In this document: positions 32,879 through 36,978 of the stretch, one piece after another
Position numbering within the stretch: the stretch's first letter is position 1
How the letters are laid out: every line of letters begins with the position of its first letter
DNA from: an uncultured Porphyromonadaceae bacterium
GTDB lineage: Bacteria > Bacteroidota > Bacteroidia > Bacteroidales > Muribaculaceae
Length of the DNA stretch: 36,978 nucleotides
Direction of reading: 5' to 3'
Assembly: GCA_947175265.1 (NCBI GenBank)
Contig: CAMWMD010000031.1
Coordinates: forward strand, 1-36,978
Translations under genes and position numbers: made by a program
Notes under the pieces: model-generated
The model's input: only the letters and a program-made list of their open reading frames with translations
The model's database searches: none
What the model was told of the DNA's origin: nothing

Positions 32879-33517
32879 ATGCAAGACATTGAGTTTACAT
32901 TCTCCAAAATTGGAGAGGAAGAACTCAAATTGATTTCCGGAGGTCGTGAACTTCAGGACAAATGGAGAGACACTATCAGAGCATTTATGGATAATATCGA
33001 CCCTGACGATCCGGAGTTTATAACTCTGCGGGAAGCTTTCATGCAACGTTTTAAGGAGCATGGATTCGTTATTGATTCTATCGCTAAATTCAATGAGGAA
33101 ACAGCCGCTCTTGATTCAATAATTAATCGTTTGAAGGCTATTCAGAAATCAAACCGGGTACTACTAAATAAATATAATGGAGACCCTAAATTCGCACGTG
33201 TCCACAAACGTATCCGTGAAATTAACTCTGAACGTAAGGAGAAGTCAAAAAAACCGATTTTTACATTCAGTGATCATGAAATCAGTATTATTCTCCAAAT
33301 GATAAAGGAGGATGTTGACCAGAGGGTTTATGACAAAAACGACATCCTGAAAAAGGATGCTTACTTCGAACAGACCGTATTGCAGATAGTTGCAAATATG
33401 CTCTCATTTTTCCCTCAGATTAGTGATGAGGCAACTGTTGATGACTATAACTTTGTAAAGAATGGTATTGCTCGTCAATACCTGAATCAGTATAACGCTA
33501 CATACGCGACAGCATAA
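32879..33517 (+). CDS. hsdR: C-terminal part of HsdR after the amber codon
   Basis: This is the same reading frame as 30344-32851, open from 32852 to the TAA at 33515-33517. The first ATG after the stop is at 32879 (MQDIEFTFSKIGEEELKLI), giving 212 residues. The sequence is helical and charged (GRELQDKWRDTIRAFMDNID, KEKSKKPIFTFSDHEISIIL) and fits the C-terminal domain of type I R subunits. It shows no further damage, so the TAG is recent, an error, or read through. Restart at 32879 could give a split two-chain HsdR. It overlaps the hsdM start by one base (TAATG). Confidence 0.8.
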   Translation: MQDIEFTFSKIGEEELKLISGGRELQDKWRDTIRAFMDNIDPDDPEFITLREAFMQRFKEHGFVIDSIAKFNEETAALDSIINRLKAIQKSNRVLLNKYNGDPKFARVHKRIREINSERKEKSKKPIFTFSDHEISIILQMIKEDVDQRVYDKNDILKKDAYFEQTVLQIVANMLSFFPQISDEATVDDYNFVKNGIARQYLNQYNATYATA

Positions 33518-35160
33518 TGAATATAAAAGAAAAAACAATACGTCTTATTGACGACCTTAAAGCCACTTGTCAGTCTTACGGACTCGGAAATGATGGTAAT
33601 GAATATAAGATTATCACTCAGATTTTCTTGTTCAAATTCCTGAATGACAAATTTGGCCATGAGCTTAAGAAAGCAAAAAGTCCCCTTGCAAAGAAAATAG
33701 CCGATGCCGAGCATTGGGAACTTGCTTATTCTGAACTAAGTGATTCAGAACGTGAGTTGCTGTTGGTATTCCTACCGCCTGAGACTCTTAAATTACAGCC
33801 TGAGCATCTTCTTTATAAACTTTGGAATAACCAAAGCAAAGGCAATTTCGATATAATTTTCGATGCAACGATGACCGACATCGCCGAGCAAAATATCGAT
33901 ATTTTCTCTACGCAGACCACCCAGAATACAAAGATACCTCTTTTTGAACGTCTGACACAATACGTCACTGACGTTGACCAACGTCCTGCATTCGCACGTG
34001 CTCTGGTTGACAAACTCGTTGGGTTTTCTTTTGAAGAGGCTTTTTCCGACGAGAAGGGTTATGATTTCTTCGCTACTATATTTGAATACCTTATCAAAGA
34101 TTACAACACAGCCGGAGGTGGAAAGTATGCGGAATATTATACACCGCACGCCATAGCCACCATTATGGCTCGTCTTCTGGTAGATAAAAACGAAGACTTG
34201 CATAATATTGAAGCGTATGACCCTTCTGCCGGTACTGGCACACTGCTTATGGCGCTTGCTCATCAGATCGGTAACAGTAAATGTACCATATTTGCGCAAG
34301 ATATATCTCAGCGTAGTAACAAAATGTTGAAATTAAACCTTTTGCTCAATGGCTTAGTTTCCTCACTTGACCATGCCATTCAAGGTGACACACTTGTTTT
34401 ACCCTACCACAAAAATGATGAAGGGACTTCTTGGAGACAGTTTGATTACGTAGTTTCCAATCCTCCTTTCAAAATGGACTTTGCTGATACCCGCGAGAAA
34501 ATAGCCGCCCAACCGGCGCGCTTCTGGGCTGGTGTACCTAAAGTCCCTGCAAAAAAGAAAGAGAGCATGGCAATCTATACCTGTTTCATTCAGCACGTAA
34601 TCAACTCTCTGAAATCTAACGGTAAGGGTGCAATCGTAATTCCGACCGGTTTTATTACTGCAAAATCTGGCATTGAGAATAAAATACTCAAACATATAGT
34701 GGACAATAAAATTATACACGGTGTAGTTTCCATGCCTTCCAATGTTTTTGCAAATACCGGTACCAATGTGTCAGTACTCTTCTTTGACAATTCAAAGGCT
34801 TCCGATAAAGTCATCCTTATTGATGCTTCCAAGTTAGGCGAGGAGTACAAAGAGGGTAACAATCAGAAAAAACGTCTACGCCCCGAAGAAATTGACAAAA
34901 TCGTAGACACTTTCCGCGAGCGTAAGGCTGAGGATGGATTCTCTGTTGCCGTGACATACGATGAAATCAAGGAGAAAGGCTATTCGCTATCGGCCGGACA
35001 ATACTTTGACATAAAAATTGAATACGTAGACATAACGGAAGAGGAATTCAATCAACGTATGGCCAATTACGAATCCAAACTTACTGAAATGTTTGCCGAG
35101 AGCCATCGGCTTGAAGGTGAAATTCTCGCTCAACTCAAATCTCTCAAATTTAACAGCTAA
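33517..35160 (+). CDS. hsdM: Type I restriction-modification system DNA methylase subunit
   Basis: HsdM makes N6-methyladenine in the target chosen by HsdS, protecting the host DNA. The 547-residue protein has the N-terminal helical domain (IRLIDDLKATCQSYG, IFLFKFLNDKFG), then the methylase core. Motifs are YYTPHAIATIMARLL, the SAM-binding DPSAGTGTLL (Asp235), the catalytic NPPF (Asn315) and GKGAIVIPTGFI. The C-terminal part is coiled and should contact HsdS. All expected parts are present, so methylation may be intact even if restriction is not. The start codon overlaps the hsdR stop, so the genes are co-translated. Codons are A/T-rich, as in the rest of this locus. Confidence 0.97.
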   Translation: MNIKEKTIRLIDDLKATCQSYGLGNDGNEYKIITQIFLFKFLNDKFGHELKKAKSPLAKKIADAEHWELAYSELSDSERELLLVFLPPETLKLQPEHLLYKLWNNQSKGNFDIIFDATMTDIAEQNIDIFSTQTTQNTKIPLFERLTQYVTDVDQRPAFARALVDKLVGFSFEEAFSDEKGYDFFATIFEYLIKDYNTAGGGKYAEYYTPHAIATIMARLLVDKNEDLHNIEAYDPSAGTGTLLMALAHQIGNSKCTIFAQDISQRSNKMLKLNLLLNGLVSSLDHAIQGDTLVLPYHKNDEGTSWRQFDYVVSNPPFKMDFADTREKIAAQPARFWAGVPKVPAKKKESMAIYTCFIQHVINSLKSNGKGAIVIPTGFITAKSGIENKILKHIVDNKIIHGVVSMPSNVFANTGTNVSVLFFDNSKASDKVILIDASKLGEEYKEGNNQKKRLRPEEIDKIVDTFRERKAEDGFSVAVTYDEIKEKGYSLSAGQYFDIKIEYVDITEEEFNQRMANYESKLTEMFAESHRLEGEILAQLKSLKFNS

Positions 35161-35165
35161 TCTCA

Positions 35166-36164
35166 ATGGCAAAGGAAATTCAGTTTATACTATATAATTT
35201 GCCTGATAATTCGGGTACAGTACAAGCGTATGTTGAGAATGAAACATTATGGCTAACTCAAAAGGCTATGTCGCAATTGTTTGATGTGTCTGTCCCCGCT
35301 ATAAACCAGCATCTAAAGAATATATACGAAACAAATGAACTGACACCGGAAGCAACTATTAAGAAAAACTTAATAGTTCAGCAGGAAGGAAATCGCCAAG
35401 TAAAACGAGAACAGACTTTCTATTCTCTTGATGCGATTATCAGTGTTGGGTATCGTGTTAATAGTCAAAGAGCCACTCTGTTTAGACAGTGGGCAACCCG
35501 TGTACTGAATGAGTTTATCCGCAAAGGATTTGTGCTCGATGATGACCGTCTGAAACAGGGGAATGCGGTGTTTGGACGCGACTATTTCCGTGAACTTCTT
35601 GAGCGTGTACGCTCAATCCGAGCCAGCGAGCGACGGATTTGGCAACAAATAACTGATATTTATGCCGAATGCAGCATTGACTACGACCGCCTTGCTCCAA
35701 CTACAAAGGAGTTTTATGCAATGGTACAGAACCGCTTCCATTATGCTATAACCGGACATACCGCCGCTGAAATTATCCATGCGGGAGCAGACCATACGAA
35801 ACCACACATGGGTCTGACAACATGGAAATATGCACCCGAAGGTCGTATCCTGAAATCAGATGTCTCAGTTGCTAAAAATTATCTCTCTGAAAAAGAGATA
35901 CGCTCGCTTGAACGCACAGTAACTTCCTACTTCGATTATATAGAGGGGCAAATTGAGCGAGGCAATGTATTCAATATGGAGCAATTTGCCGCCAGTGTCA
36001 ATAAATTCTTGACCTTCAACGACTACAAAATTCTACCCAATCGAGGAACTATCTCAGCAGCCCAAGCGAAAGCAAAAGCCGAGGCGGAATACGACCTTTT
36101 CAATCCCACACAACAAATAGACTCTGACTTCGACAAAGAAATCAGAGGCATGTTAGATAAGTAA
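35166..36164 (+). CDS. rhuM: RhuM-family protein encoded inside the hsd operon
   Basis: The 332-residue protein matches the RhuM (Salmonella SPI-3) family: AYVENETLWLTQKAMSQLFD, INQHLKNIYETNEL, EGNRQVKREQTFYSLDAIIS, VGYRVNSQRATLFRQWAT and VLNEFIRKGFVLDDDRLKQG. The N-terminal ~100 residues look like a DNA-binding wHTH/KilA-N-like domain, and the middle part (FYAMVQNRFHYAITGHTAAEI) is conserved. Function is not established, although rhuM genes often sit within type I restriction-modification loci. It starts five bases after hsdM and separates hsdM from hsdS. A role as regulator or toxin-like accessory of the system is inference. Confidence 0.9.
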   Translation: MAKEIQFILYNLPDNSGTVQAYVENETLWLTQKAMSQLFDVSVPAINQHLKNIYETNELTPEATIKKNLIVQQEGNRQVKREQTFYSLDAIISVGYRVNSQRATLFRQWATRVLNEFIRKGFVLDDDRLKQGNAVFGRDYFRELLERVRSIRASERRIWQQITDIYAECSIDYDRLAPTTKEFYAMVQNRFHYAITGHTAAEIIHAGADHTKPHMGLTTWKYAPEGRILKSDVSVAKNYLSEKEIRSLERTVTSYFDYIEGQIERGNVFNMEQFAASVNKFLTFNDYKILPNRGTISAAQAKAKAEAEYDLFNPTQQIDSDFDKEIRGMLDK

Positions 36165-36172
36165 TATAGTTT

Positions 36173-36406
36173 ATGGAATTCTTACTTTGGCTTAATCAAT
36201 TTGCCGGCCTCCTATCGCTGTGTGCTGTTCTTGCAGCTATTATCGTACCATATAGAATTTACAAGAAGCAGCGTAAAGATAATCTTCAAACCATCAAAGA
36301 TGAATTGGAAGCCATGAACGACATGAGTCTGTTTCCAATGTCAGGAAGCGATCGAGAACGATACACTCGCAAATCATTGTTAGAAAAGCAGCTGAAAAGG
36401 AAGTAA
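36173..36406 (+). CDS. Small membrane protein in the hsd operon
   Basis: This 77-residue protein opens with one membrane helix (about 8-27, LNQFAGLLSLCAVLAAIIVP). A basic stretch (YRIYKKQRKD) suggests a cytoplasmic C-terminus, and a charged tail ends EKQLKRK. I recognise no family. It starts eight bases after rhuM and ends one base before the hsdS ATG, so it is embedded in the operon and unlikely to be a chance frame. A membrane protein is unusual for a type I restriction-modification unit. Confidence 0.65.
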   Translation: MEFLLWLNQFAGLLSLCAVLAAIIVPYRIYKKQRKDNLQTIKDELEAMNDMSLFPMSGSDRERYTRKSLLEKQLKRK

Positions 36407-36407
36407 A

Positions 36408-36978
36408 ATGAAGTTACATAAATACAAGCTGATAGACGTTGCTACATGCGAAATTAGCAACATTGATAAAAAGACAAAATCAGGAGAGCAATCTGTACGA
36501 TTATGTAACTTTACTGATGTTTACTATAATTGGGCAGTTACCGAATCAATGTCAGAAAAATTTATGGTCGCGACTGCATCAGATTCTCAAATAAGTAAAC
36601 TCTCTCTGAAAAAGGGTCAAGTCGCCATCACAAAGGATAGCGAAACTCGACATGACATTGGAATTCCCTGCTACATTGCCGTCACCCTCAAAGATTGTGT
36701 TCTTGGTTATCATTGTGCTTTGATAACGCCAAATCCTGAATTGTTAGACGGACGCTATCTCAATGCCTATCTTAATTCAAAGTTAGCAAAAGAATATTTC
36801 GCCAATAATGCATCTGGAAGTGGTATGAGATACTCACTCCCTATAGATGCAATAAAGAATATTGTATTATATTTGCCTGATATAGAAACTCAACGTGCCG
36901 TCGGAAAGATATTCTCTAATATCGACCGAAAAATTGCGCTTAATCGTGAGATAAATCGCAATTTAGAGGCGATGGCGC
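36408..36978 (+). CDS. hsdS: Type I restriction-modification specificity subunit, N-terminal part (cut by window edge)
   Basis: HsdS recognises the two halves of the target sequence for methylation and cleavage. From the ATG at 36408 the frame is open to the window end, 190 codons. It starts MKLHKYKLIDVATCEISN and contains the first target-recognition domain (QVAITKDSETRHDIGIPCYI, YLNAYLNSKLAKEYF). The conserved spacer follows (SGMRYSLPIDAIKNIVLYLP and ETQRAVGKIFSNIDRKIALN), which begins the first long helix. The second recognition domain lies beyond the window. Only two bases separate the small membrane gene and this ATG. Confidence 0.92.
   Translation, partial: MKLHKYKLIDVATCEISNIDKKTKSGEQSVRLCNFTDVYYNWAVTESMSEKFMVATASDSQISKLSLKKGQVAITKDSETRHDIGIPCYIAVTLKDCVLGYHCALITPNPELLDGRYLNAYLNSKLAKEYFANNASGSGMRYSLPIDAIKNIVLYLPDIETQRAVGKIFSNIDRKIALNREINRNLEAMA

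Overview
The window looks like chromosomal DNA of a Bacteroidota member, order Bacteroidales; the gene set would fit a gut lineage such as Muribaculaceae, but that family call is only a guess. Support comes from at least six promoters of the Bacteroidota type (TTTG, 19-20 bases, TAnnTTTG), families typical of the phylum (DUF4954 protein, Bacteroidota-type LptD, TPR/HTH membrane regulator, GH109 enzyme) and many lipoprotein signals. Most core genes are fairly G+C-rich with C-ending codons. The serpin/ATPase block (about 3.6-9.7 kb) and above all the right end (29.5 kb onward) are visibly richer in A+T, which suggests accessory or transferred DNA.

Layout. 1-1165 (minus): four tRNA genes (Thr-TGT, Tyr-GTA, Gly-TCC, Thr-GGT) followed by tuf, the same order as E. 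coli thrU-tyrU-glyT-thrT-tufB. 1387-3231 (minus): glmS. 3621-8163 (plus): a membrane TPR/HTH regulator and two serpin lipoproteins, with the apparent C-terminal remnant of a C10 (streptopain-like) protease between them; the serpin 3' ends share 65 identical bases. 8229-9578 (minus): a DUF4143 ATPase whose promoter carries four direct repeats at an exact 33-bp period. 9862-12416 (plus): an N-acetylhexosamine kinase (NahK type) and a GH109 alpha-N-acetylgalactosaminidase, which together would release and phosphorylate GalNAc. 12437-12820 (minus): a promoter-to-terminator unit without a known gene, possibly a small RNA or microproteins.

13021-18071 (minus): an apparent operon of two paralogous PepD dipeptidases flanking a secreted muramidase, then a NYN-domain protein and a small lipoprotein. 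18393-19189 (plus): a membrane microprotein overlapping an OmpH/Skp-like lipoprotein gene by ATGA. 19412-22325: hflX and a DUF4954 left-handed-helix protein. 22515-24302: rpsA. 24426-24761: a small exported protein. 24859-26426: ilvE and an HD-domain protein, overlapping by ATGA. 26556-29450: lptD, apparently starting at TTG.

29451-30343 is a gene-free A+T-rich stretch with a helically phased GTCGTT array. It precedes a type I restriction-modification locus (30344 to the window end): hsdR interrupted by an in-frame amber codon, hsdM, a rhuM-family gene, a membrane microprotein, and hsdS cut by the window edge.

The points most worth a second look are the 33-bp iterons on the ATPase promoter, the amber-interrupted hsdR beside an intact hsdM, the serpin/protease-remnant locus with its identical 3' tract, and the unannotated transcription unit at 12.4-12.8 kb.
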